A stretch of DNA of 64,000 nt from Chitinophaga sancti. GTDB taxonomy: Bacteria; Bacteroidota; Bacteroidia; Chitinophagales; Chitinophagaceae. The position numbers and the translations under genes were made by a program. Shown here in pieces: positions 35,217 to 46,000 of the stretch (within the stretch, counting starts at the first letter, position 1; each line of letters starts with the position of its first letter). The stretch is from NCBI RefSeq assembly GCF_034424315.1, contig NZ_CP139972.1, forward strand, positions 620,001 through 684,000, given 5' to 3'. Under the pieces are notes generated by a model, which was not told the origin of the DNA, did not search any database, and was given only the letters and a program-made list of their open reading frames with translations.

Positions 35217-35501
35217 ATGGCGGCGCTTTCAAAGGTTGATGCTATTGATAAAATGCTCATGGTGTTGACTTTTCTTTGCTGGAAGAATCATAGAGGGATA
35301 CTAACCAGTAATGATTATGAAAAGATAGGCAGATCTATTTTCAAGCATGCTATTTCTTTGTATCAGGAAGAGCCGGAAATTTTCGATTTGATACTGCGCT
35401 TTGGGAAGACGTTTAAGTTGAAGTTTAATCATGGAATAAGGAATAATGAGAAATGCCCTGGATGGAACCCAGGGCATTTCTCGTTCTTTATAAGGTCTTA
35501 A
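35217..35501 (+). CDS. Small orphan ORF running into a terminator
   Basis: A 94-residue ORF I do not recognise. The first 75 residues look like a helical cytosolic protein (IDKMLMVLTFLCWKNHRGILTSNDYEKIGRSIFKHAISLYQEEPEIFDLILRFG). The last 20 are encoded by a strong terminator hairpin, so the natural C-terminus is probably lost. It follows the SUKH gene by 60 bp and may be part of the same decaying immunity cluster. Confidence 0.4.
   Translation: MAALSKVDAIDKMLMVLTFLCWKNHRGILTSNDYEKIGRSIFKHAISLYQEEPEIFDLILRFGKTFKLKFNHGIRNNEKCPGWNPGHFSFFIRS
35448..35482. terminator. Strong hairpin terminator
   Basis: GAGAAATGCCCTGG (35448-35461) pairs perfectly with CCAGGGCATTTCTC (35469-35482), 14 pairs, followed by TTCTTTAT on the plus strand. 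It lies 78 bp beyond the last gene of the SusCD operon and can serve both strands. Confidence 0.85.
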
Positions 35502-35559
35502 TCAGTGCTTTTCTTTATTGTACCTTACTACCAGCTTAATATTTAAAAATTATAGCCCC

Positions 35560-36636
35560 CTACAAATGCTTCGGATAATTCATCAGTTTCACACTATAGA
35601 TCTTGAATCCCTGCTGGTCCTGCACATAATTCACCACAAAACCCACCGTTACCTTCTTCTCCTCCGTCAGCGTAAACGTAATCTTCGGACTACTAAACAG
35701 CGTATATTTGATCGTCGTATTACCGGCTATATCCCCATAATCAGGAATCGTATCCAAACCCGGTGCCATCACAATATAAGCCGGATCCTTCGTACCCTGC
35801 CAATCCAGATCAGATACATCCAATGTATAAGTACCCGCCGGTAATGCGCTGCTGGTCGTCTGCCAGATCTTGCCATTATGAATAGCAGGTGAGCCCCAGC
35901 CACTTTCCATATCAATAGTACCCCCTTCATCTTTAGCATAACCGCCAAAACCGTCATGACTCTTTGCCGCCGTATTCGCACTCCAATCCGTCAGCGTACC
36001 CCAGCGCCCACCGGAATGCATTCCTGCTACCGTAAACGGTGTCGTTGTGTTTTTCAGGTATTTCGCAGAAATATCCTTAGATGGCCCAATCACCAATGCA
36101 TCTACATCCAGGATTACAATCGTAACCGCAGCACCGGAAGCAATGTCATATTTACCCGCGTTCTTTAACCTTACCGCCAGCGCCAGTTTCTTCCCTTCAT
36201 AATCTGAAGATTTCAACTGCGCAATGTCCACCGCCAGGGAAAAGGTAGCAGCTGTCTGCCCGGCCGGCACTGTAATAGAAGACGGCAGTGTATACAAGGC
36301 CGCCGGCATCAGCAGGGTTTTATTGTCCAGGATATTATTGAGTTTTAATAATGCAATCGTATCGGCGTCCGTCACAATATCTACCGTATAACCCGCCGCT
36401 TTGTAGGTGCTGCCCTGCGCCACCCCCAGCATAATATTGAGTTTCCCGCTGCTGGCATCTACCCTGTAATTATAGGTCGAAGAATCCGTACCCGTCGGCA
36501 CCGCATAATTCGCATTGATCCCGCCAGATATATTGAGGGCCTGTGGCATGTAGATATTTGCAATGCCATAGCTGTCTTCATTTTTTTTACAAGCCCAGAG
36601 CGATAAAAGAAATATGATAATGATAGACTGTTTCAT
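35560..36636 (-). CDS. DUF1735-type surface lipoprotein of the SusCD operon
   Basis: A 358-residue lipoprotein (signal ending LWAC-KKN). It has an N-terminal DUF1735 (BT_3987-like) pair of beta domains: YTVDIVTDADTIALLKLNN and ITVPAGQTAATFSLAVDIAQLKSSDYEGKKLALAVRL. The C-terminal half has a carbohydrate-binding-like sandwich (W..NGKIWQTTSSALPAGTYTLDVSD, KITFTLTEEKKVTVGFVVNY). In glycan-uptake operons these proteins sit at the cell surface beside SusD. It is the last gene, 25 bp after the second SusD. The ligand is unknown. Confidence 0.75.
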   Translation of the reverse strand: MKQSIIIIFLLSLWACKKNEDSYGIANIYMPQALNISGGINANYAVPTGTDSSTYNYRVDASSGKLNIMLGVAQGSTYKAAGYTVDIVTDADTIALLKLNNILDNKTLLMPAALYTLPSSITVPAGQTAATFSLAVDIAQLKSSDYEGKKLALAVRLKNAGKYDIASGAAVTIVILDVDALVIGPSKDISAKYLKNTTTPFTVAGMHSGGRWGTLTDWSANTAAKSHDGFGGYAKDEGGTIDMESGWGSPAIHNGKIWQTTSSALPAGTYTLDVSDLDWQGTKDPAYIVMAPGLDTIPDYGDIAGNTTIKYTLFSSPKITFTLTEEKKVTVGFVVNYVQDQQGFKIYSVKLMNYPKHL

Positions 36637-36660
36637 ACATCAAGATTTTAAAAGAATGAA

Positions 36661-38310
36661 TTACCAACCCGGATTCTGCACCAGCACCCCCTTGGAAATA
36701 CTGATCTCCGTCTGCGGGAATGGGTAATAATACATCTTACTGGCATCAAAAACCCGTTCTTCTACTGTAAAGGTGCTGTACACCCCATTATTCACTTTAA
36801 CCCCTAAAAGCGGCTTATTTAAAGCCGTCGCCGCATCCTTCCACCGCAGCAGATCCCAATACCTGTAATCCTCAAATGCCAGTTCAATCTTCCGCTCATG
36901 TTTCAGCGCTGTTCTGAACTCGTCCTGGTTCGCCGCCGTTACCGCCGGCATATTCACCCCCGTACGTGCCCGCACCATATTGATCGCTGCCCTTGCCGTC
37001 ATGCCATACCCATTATCATTATCCGGCCCATAAGCCTCGTTCATCGCTTCTGCATACTCCAGCAATACCTCTCCGTATCTCATGATCACCCAGTGATGCG
37101 TCACCGTACCGCCCTGCACTAAATTCAGCCCGTCATTCACAAACTTCTTCAGGTAATACCCCGTCTTACTGGCATTCGTATTCGCCATATCATCCGTTCC
37201 GCCAGGCGCCTCATTGATCACCCTGCCATTCCAGGTACTGCCATTCGTTACGATACTCATCCCCAGGCGCGGATCACGGTTTGCATAAGGATGCGCAGCA
37301 TCCGGCGTACCGGTATATTCATAATCCGCTACCAGGTTCTCGGAAGGCGTCACCCCGCTCAAACCACCGGATGTACTGATCGGGTAATTCTGCGTTTCCA
37401 TCGTATTACTCGCTGCCTTCCTGAGTGCCAGGATCGTTTCTCCGCTACTCAAAGTATTATTTTGCAAAAAGTAATTCCTGTAATCTGTCGATAAACTATA
37501 CAATCCCATGGCAATGACATCATGTGCCGCTGCTGCGGCCTTTTGCCATCGTTGTACATCCCCGCCTGTATTGTGCAGCGGACTTGCCCAATAAAGCAAG
37601 GCCCTCGCTTTCAATGCCAATGCCACGCCTTTCGTGAACCGGCCATCATAGTTGGAGAATGAAGAGGTCTTCCAGTTTACCTGCAAACTGTCTTTATACA
37701 GATCTACTTCGTTGATCACAAAACTCATCACACTGTCATAAGGTGCTGCTGGCAGGATCGTATTTTCATTCGCATCCAGTACTCTTTTAACCAAAGGCAC
37801 TCCGCCATATCTTTTTGTCAATTCAAAATAGAAGTAAGCTCTTAAAATATGTGCCTCTGCCCTATACCAGGCTACATTCACCACATCATTCTTATAACTG
37901 ATATTGCCTGAAGCAGAGATGGTATCCCTGTTTGAACCCAGTATATCCTTGTAATTCACGGAATGCTCCAGGAAGTAATTCGCTGCCCGGATGCCCATGT
38001 AATAACTCGCGTAAAAATTATCAGGATTCGTCGTTGCATTCCAGCTGCCCTGGTTAAAGTACCGGGAAGTACTCAGCGCAGAGGTCTGCTCCGCCTCATC
38101 CGTAGCGCTGGCAAAGATGTTGATATTATCCAGCACCAGGAAGCCATTCCTGATATATGCATAAGGTGCATTACCCAGCGAGATGAGGGTGCTGTAATTC
38201 GAATTGAGTGTCTTGTCTGTCGCTGATGAATCAATCTTTGTATTCAGAAAGTCTTTTGAACAGGCACTCAGCACCAGCAAAATGATAATATAAATAGTTA
38301 GTTTCTGCAT
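36661..38310 (-). CDS. SusD/RagB-family outer-membrane lipoprotein (second pair)
   Basis: The start is the ATG at 38310 (MQKLTIYIIILLVLSACSKDFLN, lipobox LSAC). That makes 549 residues and leaves 13 bp to the SusC gene upstream; a longer open frame would overlap that gene. The family's ending, NLVQGGTVTHHWVIMRYGEVLLEYAEAMNE, KHERKIELAFEDYRYWDLLRWK and YYYPFPQTEISISKG, is complete. SusD proteins cap the SusC channel and bind the incoming glycan or peptide. Confidence 0.92.
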   Translation of the reverse strand: MQKLTIYIIILLVLSACSKDFLNTKIDSSATDKTLNSNYSTLISLGNAPYAYIRNGFLVLDNINIFASATDEAEQTSALSTSRYFNQGSWNATTNPDNFYASYYMGIRAANYFLEHSVNYKDILGSNRDTISASGNISYKNDVVNVAWYRAEAHILRAYFYFELTKRYGGVPLVKRVLDANENTILPAAPYDSVMSFVINEVDLYKDSLQVNWKTSSFSNYDGRFTKGVALALKARALLYWASPLHNTGGDVQRWQKAAAAAHDVIAMGLYSLSTDYRNYFLQNNTLSSGETILALRKAASNTMETQNYPISTSGGLSGVTPSENLVADYEYTGTPDAAHPYANRDPRLGMSIVTNGSTWNGRVINEAPGGTDDMANTNASKTGYYLKKFVNDGLNLVQGGTVTHHWVIMRYGEVLLEYAEAMNEAYGPDNDNGYGMTARAAINMVRARTGVNMPAVTAANQDEFRTALKHERKIELAFEDYRYWDLLRWKDAATALNKPLLGVKVNNGVYSTFTVEERVFDASKMYYYPFPQTEISISKGVLVQNPGW

Positions 38311-38323
38311 GATGATCATTTTA

Positions 38324-41095
38324 TTAGTTAAATGAAACACTGAGTCCGCCCACATACGATTTCAACCCTGGATAACCGGTAGGTGTCTCCGGATCAAAAT
38401 TGTAATCTCTCAGCAGTTTGCTGATAGTTACAGGATTGGTTGCACTCATAAACAGGCGTAAGCGGGTCAGGTGAGCCTTTTTCAGGAAAGCCTCCGGTAA
38501 AGAATAACCTACTTCAATATTCCTGATGCGCAGGTAATTGTTTTTCTTGATCCAGAAAGATGAATTCCTGTAGTTATTGGAATTGCCCTGTGTTGTCAAC
38601 CGGGGATAGGTCGCACTGCTCCGGGTGTCAATCCCTTCTGAAGGATAATATGCCCAGGCACCCTTTGCCATCGGGAAAGCATTGTTGTTGCTCACGAAGG
38701 CCAGCGTCTGACTGGGTGCGTTCTGCAAATTGAAGTCTGCTCCCGCAGCTCCCTGGAATAATACAGAAAGATCAAAACCCTTATAATTCAATGCTGCATT
38801 GAAGGAATAATAGAGAGAAGGATAAGAAGGCCTGCCTATCTTCGTCACGTCATTCTGATCTACAAAACCACTGTTGTCAAGGTCTTTGTATTTCAGGTCG
38901 CCAGGTTGCACCGCACCGAATACCGGTACCGGGATCCCTGATTTCAGGGTACCATCTGCATTGAAATCTTCTACCTGGTAGAAGCCATCTGAGATTAAGC
39001 CAACCGGGGTATTAAGTGCGAGACCGGTAGTCTTACTAAACCCGTTTACCGGTGCAATCTCCGCCTGGTAATCCACAGTGTTTTTATGGTATAATACGCT
39101 ACCGCCTACACGGTATCCCAAGCTCTTCCAGGTGTCGTGATAATTCATCGTGAGTTCAAACCCTTTATTCGTCATCTTCCCGATGTTCTTGAACATCAGT
39201 GTGGTACCTAGCGTCGCGGCATAACTGGCCTGATCGTAAGTAATGATGCCACCACGTTTATCCATGTACGCATCTGCAACGATGTCCAGTTTTTTGAACA
39301 GGGTCATGTCAAAACCAACATTGTATTTCATGCTGTGTTCTGCAAAGATGCCGGGATTGGCAATATACGTTTGTACAACAGCGCTGTTGGAATTCAGACT
39401 GGTAACGCCGGTGTAAAAAGCAGTAGAGGTACCATAATATTGCTGGAAGAGATACCTTCCCTGCAAAGAATTTTCATTACCTGATTTACCTGCGGAAGCC
39501 CTGATTTTCAGGTACAAAGGATCAGTTAATGCAATCCATCCTGCAGATAGCGCGGGGTAGAATCCATGGTTGTGACCCGGCGCATAGTTGTCAGAACCAC
39601 TATAGCCAAAGCCAAATCCTAACTGGTACTTTTCCCGGTAGGTGTAATCGATCGTGCCACCTAAATTCGTATAGTGGTGGAAGATATTATTACCTGTATT
39701 ATAACCGGAACCGTTGAAACTACCGTTCCAGTCTTCTACATAATTGCTGGCAAAATAATTGACCAGTGCATGTACGGCATGCGGTCCAAAACTACGGTCA
39801 TAGCCTGCGCTCAGGTTGGCCTGTTTCCAGTCGTACTGGTTGGATGGCGCACTGTTACTGGCTACAATGTCCGTAGTCACATCCGTGGTGGTTTTTGCTC
39901 CATTGTAATACCGCGCATAAGTAGCCGTTTTGCTGGCGGCGTTCCTGGTCCATGTATTAAAACTCACTGCTTCCTGCAGGTATAAACCCGGTGTAATGAA
40001 ATCCAGTTTTTCCTTCAGGTTAAAATTTGCCTGCAAAGTTCTGTCATGGGTAGATGCCCAGCCCAGGGCTTTCAGCGAAGCTACCGGGTTATTGGTATAG
40101 ACGGTCGTGCCTGACCAGTTGCCCGTTGCATCCTTTACCGGGTAGATGTTAGATGGGTATACAGCCATGTTATTCCATAAACTGGCCCCGTTAAAATTCG
40201 GATAACGCCTGTCTTCAATACGGCCCCCCAGGTCTACTTTGGCTTCGAAGATCTTGAAGAAACTAAAATCCAGGTTGGCCCGGAGATTAAAGCGCTGGAT
40301 CTGGGCATTTGAAGTAGTGGCATTGGTTTCTACATTGTACAGCCCCTGGTTTTTCATGTAGTCTATAATAAGTGCGTAACGGGTGCTGGTATCACCACCA
40401 CTGAAGGTGATGTTTGCATCCCGGTAAACCGCATTCTTTTTCAGTACTTCGTCGAACCAGTCTATATCAGTACCTGTGCCATTCTTATAAGCTTCCAGCT
40501 GAGCGGTGGTATACCTGGGTGTGTAAATGTACTGGTGGTTGTTGACGGCGTACAGGTCATTGCTGACAGCCTGGTTGTACAGGCTCGCATAGTCAAAAGA
40601 CCTGAGCGGCTTATTGAGGTTGATAGCCTGTTGCACACCGTTTCTCACCTGCGCCTGTATGGTTGGTTTGCTGGCACGGCCTCTCCGGGTGGTGATCCAG
40701 AGTACCCCGTTGGCACCACGCATCCCAAAGGCTGCAAGCGCAGCGGCATCTTTGTATAATTTTACATCTGCGATTTCTACGGCAGACAGGTACTGGAAAT
40801 AGGTATTATTTACCTGGAATCCATCTACAAAAATGGCGATGTCATTGTTGTCGTAAGTACCTACACCTCTTATTACAAAGCTGGCGTTATCATAACCAGG
40901 TTCGCCGCTGGCCTGTTTGGTGATGATACCCGGCAGGCGGCCATAGAAGGTATTGGTGATATTCGCTGCCGGTGTTTTGTATAGTTCCTCTCCGCTTACC
41001 TTCGACATGGAGGCCGTAGGTATCGAATCAGGAACGGATTGCGCCAGCACTTTACCGGAAAAGGCCAGCATATATAGGAGCGTTCTGTAGCGCAT
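38324..41095 (-). CDS. SusC/RagA-family TonB-dependent transporter (second pair)
   Basis: A 923-residue outer-membrane transporter. After the signal peptide (MLAFSGKVLA) it goes straight into the plug: YKTPAANITNTFYGRLPGIITKQASGEPGYDNASFVIRGVGTYDN and AAFGMRGANGVLWITTRRG. The carboxypeptidase-regulatory domain found in most SusC proteins is missing, which makes it about 100 residues shorter than usual. The C-terminus ends VGGLSVSFN. It follows the first SusD gene with 159 bp between. Confidence 0.93.
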   Translation of the reverse strand: MRYRTLLYMLAFSGKVLAQSVPDSIPTASMSKVSGEELYKTPAANITNTFYGRLPGIITKQASGEPGYDNASFVIRGVGTYDNNDIAIFVDGFQVNNTYFQYLSAVEIADVKLYKDAAALAAFGMRGANGVLWITTRRGRASKPTIQAQVRNGVQQAINLNKPLRSFDYASLYNQAVSNDLYAVNNHQYIYTPRYTTAQLEAYKNGTGTDIDWFDEVLKKNAVYRDANITFSGGDTSTRYALIIDYMKNQGLYNVETNATTSNAQIQRFNLRANLDFSFFKIFEAKVDLGGRIEDRRYPNFNGASLWNNMAVYPSNIYPVKDATGNWSGTTVYTNNPVASLKALGWASTHDRTLQANFNLKEKLDFITPGLYLQEAVSFNTWTRNAASKTATYARYYNGAKTTTDVTTDIVASNSAPSNQYDWKQANLSAGYDRSFGPHAVHALVNYFASNYVEDWNGSFNGSGYNTGNNIFHHYTNLGGTIDYTYREKYQLGFGFGYSGSDNYAPGHNHGFYPALSAGWIALTDPLYLKIRASAGKSGNENSLQGRYLFQQYYGTSTAFYTGVTSLNSNSAVVQTYIANPGIFAEHSMKYNVGFDMTLFKKLDIVADAYMDKRGGIITYDQASYAATLGTTLMFKNIGKMTNKGFELTMNYHDTWKSLGYRVGGSVLYHKNTVDYQAEIAPVNGFSKTTGLALNTPVGLISDGFYQVEDFNADGTLKSGIPVPVFGAVQPGDLKYKDLDNSGFVDQNDVTKIGRPSYPSLYYSFNAALNYKGFDLSVLFQGAAGADFNLQNAPSQTLAFVSNNNAFPMAKGAWAYYPSEGIDTRSSATYPRLTTQGNSNNYRNSSFWIKKNNYLRIRNIEVGYSLPEAFLKKAHLTRLRLFMSATNPVTISKLLRDYNFDPETPTGYPGLKSYVGGLSVSFN

Positions 41096-41254
41096 GTTTG
41101 TTAGTTTTTAAAAAACGTAATGGGTGGTCTTTGCCAGGAAATATTAAACCAGGAACTTTCTCTTCGTATGATGGCTCACCGGGATGTAATTCTTTTTTCC
41201 GAAAAGGGAAATCGTATGAATTGCATCCCCCGAACCCCTTACTTCAAATGTTCC

Positions 41255-42937
41255 CTAATACCCCGGGTTCTGAATCAGTGTACCCTTATTAATCTCCGTT
41301 TGCGGGAAAGGATTCAGGTACTGTCGTGGTGCCCAGAAACCCAGGTACATCTTCCCATCATAGTAATCCGTATTCCCCGTCATCTTGCCGCCACCATCAC
41401 TATTAAAATGCAGTGTGCGGATCACGCCACCAATCAGGCCGTCGCCAATATCGGCTCTCTTCCAGTGTTTGATATCATGCAGCCAGTAGTTTTCATCAAA
41501 ACACTCAGCAGCCCATTCTCTTTGAATAATCTTACGCAACTTTGCCTGGTCCGTTTCAGTAATAGCAGGTAAACCTGCACGGAGGTGAATGACATTGAGT
41601 TTCGCCAGTGCCTCGGCAGACTGCCCCATTTCATTATACGCTTCTGCAGCGGACAAATAATAAGCGGCTAAACGGAAAATAGGGAACTCGAACCAGTTGC
41701 GTGTACCTGCTTTGTAATAGAACTTCACGGGTATCGCGGCTACATTCATTGCCCATTGAAAGAGGTTGGAATTCGCCCAGGTATTATCATTCGGGTTATT
41801 CCAGGTATCGATTTCCCAGGCTTTGAAACTCGCTTTAAAGCGGGCATCCATTGACTGCATGCGGGTGCGGTAATCAGAGAATGCAGTGGTGGTGGTAGGC
41901 CATACCTGGTCGCTGCCATCAGCTTTGTAATAATTCTCCAGGTAGCTGGTGGTTAACCCGTTCCCATATGCCTGCCAGTTATGCATGTTATAAAACGTGT
42001 TCATGCTGCTGCCGCCTGCATCATATTTAAAGGCGAGAATGACCTCGGCATTTGCAGGGGTGGACGTGGCAGTGCCATAATCATCCAGGGGATTACCGGT
42101 GTTGATGATCTTAATACCCCCGTTGCTTTCTGCTTCTTTGATCACGGCTTCGGCCGCTGTAGCAGCGGTTTGCCAGCGGGAAGCATCCTCATTGCCCATG
42201 CAGATGAGGTGATTGTTAGCACCCAGGTCCAGGTAAGGCGTAGCGGTATTGAAGAGTGGGCGGGCCACATATAACAAGGCTTTCGCTTTGATAGCAAGGG
42301 CGGCTGACTTTGTCATACGACCGGTCCAGGTAGATGTCCATACGGAAGGGAGTACCGCCGCCGCTGCATCGCACCACTTGTTGATGGAGTCCAATACCTC
42401 GCTAACGGGTGCCCGGGGAATGTTCAGGTCATCATTTACCGTGAGGGATTTGCTTACGATCGGAACACCGCCATACATGATGAGCATCTGTTCATAGCGA
42501 TAGGCAATGAGTGCAGTCATTTCTGCTTTTACAATTGCCTTGTCTGCACTAGTCATATCCGTCACCTTGTCGATGTTTTCTTTCACCAGGTAGGCCTGGC
42601 GGATGGTCGTGTAGTTGTATGCGTAACCATCCATATCTTCTGTATTACCGGTGGCGGTAAGACCTGTACTGGTGGTGATCCCATAACACCAGGTCCAGGA
42701 GAAACCGTAGTTAAGGGCACCGGATGCATTATCCAGGATCAGGGAGTTCCAGTTACCCTGGTAGGGCAGACCCTGGCTCAGGACTACTTTATAGGCATTG
42801 GCAATAGCGCCCTGTGCTTTGATAGTAGTGGAGAATATCGAGTCTGTCGTAGTTGTATTGGAGATGGGCATTTGCAGGAAGTCCTTTTGACAGGCAAACA
42901 GCAGTAGCACCATGCATATGATATAGTAAGGTTTCAT
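41255..42937 (-). CDS. SusD/RagB-family outer-membrane lipoprotein (first pair)
   Basis: A 560-residue lipoprotein (signal ending LLLFAC-QKD). Family features: the TPR-like helices in ALIAYRYEQMLIMYGGVPIV, SAALAIKAKALLYVARPLFN, and the C-terminal REWAAECFDENYWLHDIKHWKRADIGDG with YLNPFPQTEINKGTLIQNPGY. It shares the FPQTEI ending with the second SusD, but the rest differs, so the two pairs probably bind different ligands or are an old duplication. It follows its SusC with 160 bp between. Confidence 0.92.
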   Translation of the reverse strand: MKPYYIICMVLLLFACQKDFLQMPISNTTTTDSIFSTTIKAQGAIANAYKVVLSQGLPYQGNWNSLILDNASGALNYGFSWTWCYGITTSTGLTATGNTEDMDGYAYNYTTIRQAYLVKENIDKVTDMTSADKAIVKAEMTALIAYRYEQMLIMYGGVPIVSKSLTVNDDLNIPRAPVSEVLDSINKWCDAAAAVLPSVWTSTWTGRMTKSAALAIKAKALLYVARPLFNTATPYLDLGANNHLICMGNEDASRWQTAATAAEAVIKEAESNGGIKIINTGNPLDDYGTATSTPANAEVILAFKYDAGGSSMNTFYNMHNWQAYGNGLTTSYLENYYKADGSDQVWPTTTTAFSDYRTRMQSMDARFKASFKAWEIDTWNNPNDNTWANSNLFQWAMNVAAIPVKFYYKAGTRNWFEFPIFRLAAYYLSAAEAYNEMGQSAEALAKLNVIHLRAGLPAITETDQAKLRKIIQREWAAECFDENYWLHDIKHWKRADIGDGLIGGVIRTLHFNSDGGGKMTGNTDYYDGKMYLGFWAPRQYLNPFPQTEINKGTLIQNPGY

Positions 42938-43097
42938 TTCAAGTGTTTTAATTTAAAGGAATGACCCTTTGGAATTTTCTGAAACTTGGGAGCGCTTGTT
43001 TTCGTATCGGAGATCAGCATTGCTTATTCAAAACCCTGATTTTATTGCCAGGGATGAAATCCTGCTAACAGTATCCTTGACTTACCCCGATCGAAAA

Positions 43098-46000
43098 TCA
43101 GAACTGGATATTCGTACCAAAATTGAAAGTCCGCGTCAGCGGGTACATATATCCCATACTGTTCTTCCCATCGTCAGCCAGTTCCGGATCTATCCCTTTC
43201 ATCACTTCCTTGCTCCAGGTGATCAGGTTATTTCCATTGGCATAAAACCGTACACTACTGATATGCGCACGGGTCAGCAATCTTCGGTCCTGGATGCTGT
43301 AGCCGATTTCCAGGTTTTTCAGTCGTTTGAAGTTGTTGGACTTCAGCCAGAAATCACTGAAAACGTTATTAGGCCCGGAGCCGCTGAATGAGAAAGAAGG
43401 ATAGGTAATTTTTTCTCCCTTATCATATTTCTCCTGTGTCCAGTGGCCATCGTAATAAGGCTGGAATACTGCTCCCACGTTCTTGGCAAAGGGGGTGCTG
43501 AGCACATAACCTGATTGGGGGAACGAACCTTGTGCTGTTCCAATCAGCAGCGCAGAAATATCAAATCCTTTATAAGAGAAACCGATCGTAATGTTATAAG
43601 CAATACGTGGCAGGTTGGAATAGCCGATAGGCACCCGGTCTTTTGTATCAATGATCCCATCGCCGTTAATATCCTTGTAACGGATATTCCCTAATCTTGC
43701 CTGGTTGCCATTCGTGTTATACGGACGGTTATTCAGTTCCTCGGTGGTATTAAAGAAACCATCCCATACATAACCCTTGTACTGGCCAATGCTGTAGCCT
43801 GTTTCGTTCATCCAGGGATATTGGTAAGCGGGTTCCGCCATGTATTCGATCTTATTTTTGGCGTAAGAGAGATTGGCTTTCAGGAAATAATTGAGTTTAC
43901 CAATATTATCATTGTATCCAAATTCTATTTCATACCCCTGGTTGCTCACCCGGCCAATATTTGCCGGCGGCACGATAGAGGAAGATACCCCATAGGTGGC
44001 CGGGATGGTTTGCAGGTTCACGAGGATATTGTCTCTTTTTTCCCTGAAGAAGGTGGCGGACAGGGTGACCTTATCTTTCCAGAAACGCAGGTCGGCCGCG
44101 AGGTTCAGCTTCTTGGCCCTTTCCCAGGTTACTTCAGGATTCCCTAAGGTGGTTTCGCTGGCACCGGAGAAATAAGGGTTTGCGCTACTACCATTGCTAT
44201 TCCCAAAATAGTAACCGCTGGTACCGGATGACCAGCCATTTGGCAGGTACAGGTAGCGGCGTTTTTCGAGGCGGTCACTACCTACTTCGCCATAGGAGCC
44301 GCGTAACTTCATCCAGGTGAGTACATTGTTTTTAGGGAAGAAGGGTTCCTTTGTAACGACCCAGCCGGCAGATACTGCGGGGAAATACCCGAAGCGGCGT
44401 TTAGGGGCAAAGTTCTCCGTACCATTCAGACCCATATTGAATTCAAAGAGGTAGCGCTCACTAAAGTTGTAGGTTACACGACCTACGAGACCCATTAAAC
44501 CGGAAGGGGTATTATTGGCCAGGTCGTGTGCCGTATATTTCTGGGCATTGCCGAGGAATAAAGCGGACACATTGTGTTTGCCAAAACTGCGGGCAAAGTC
44601 GATAGAGGCTTCCAGGTATACTTTGCGCCAGGAGCCGTTGCCCCAGTTGTCAGAAGTATTGTCCGGGTTTAACTGCCCGCCGGCCAGGATAATATTATTC
44701 GGATTGGCCGGGTCGCGCATCGCTTTATAGAGCGGAATGCTGGTGGCGGTATAAAACCCTTTCGTATAGCTGTCATCGTAAGCGATCTTACCACTCAGGT
44801 TCAGGCCTTTGGTCAGGTAATCCATCTGGTGTTTCAGGTTCACGGTGCTGGTAAGGGTGGTAATATATTGATTCACCACGCCGGCGCCCAGGAAATCGCT
44901 GATGGGCGAAACACCACTACCGCCTTTGTCAACGAGGGGGTTGATGCCATCGCCGGAGGTACCGATGAAGCCATTCACGAGTTTGCCATTTACGAAGTTC
45001 GGCCCTACGAATGGACTGCTTTCAAAGATCTTCTGGATGATGAGCTGGTAGCGGTCGCCCTGGTCGTTGGCACCATATCCGCCGGAGGGCAGGTGTGCTA
45101 CGGTAGACTGACCCGCGAGGTTCACGCTGATCTGGAAGTTTTTGAAAACGTCGATGTCGAAATTTGAACGGAAGTTATAGCGTTTGTAATTTGAATTCGT
45201 ATTGGCGCCGCCGTAGTTGTAGTCATTGAGGATACCTTGCTGGTGATAGTAACCTAAGGAAGCAAAGTAGCGCACTTTATCTACGCCGCCGGAGATGTTC
45301 ATATTATATTGTTGCTGCTGCCCCTGACCGCCGAAGATTTCCTTGAAATAGTTGTGGGAGGTGTAGTACAGGGCGGGGCTGTTGGCAAGTGCCTGCCTGC
45401 CTGCCGTGCCTATTTCAAGGCTATTGATTTCAGCATCGGTATAGTCTCTGTTGTTTTTAAACTTCCAGAGGTCATTGTCGGTGAAGAGCAGGTTATCAAA
45501 GCTGCTGTTGCCCGCTGCCTGGGCATTGTGGATGCCTTCGTTGCGGAAGAGGGCGTATTGATAGGAGTTGAGGATGGGCAGGAGGGAAGTGGCGTTGGTA
45601 AAACCGCCATTGCCTGTAAAACCGAATTGCGGTTTATTGAGCCGGCCTCTTTTGGTGGTGACGATAATGACACCGTTGGCACCCCTGATCCCGTATACCG
45701 CGGTAGAGGAGGCATCTTTCAGGATAGAGATGCTTTCGATCTCGTTAGCATCCATGGCGTTTAGCACGACATATGGTTGCTCTGCGGGCTGCTGGATACC
45801 GTCGATCACGATGAGCGGATCCTGGCCATTGAGGGTAGCGATACCCCGTATATGAATGGTGGCAGAATTTTGCCCGGGTTCACCGCTGGCCTGAACGGCG
45901 CTGATACCGGAGGCGCGGCCTACGAGCATATTCGTGATATTTGAAACCGGGGTGGAGGCGAGTTCTTTGCCTCCTACGGTGGCGATGGCGCCGGTAACGG

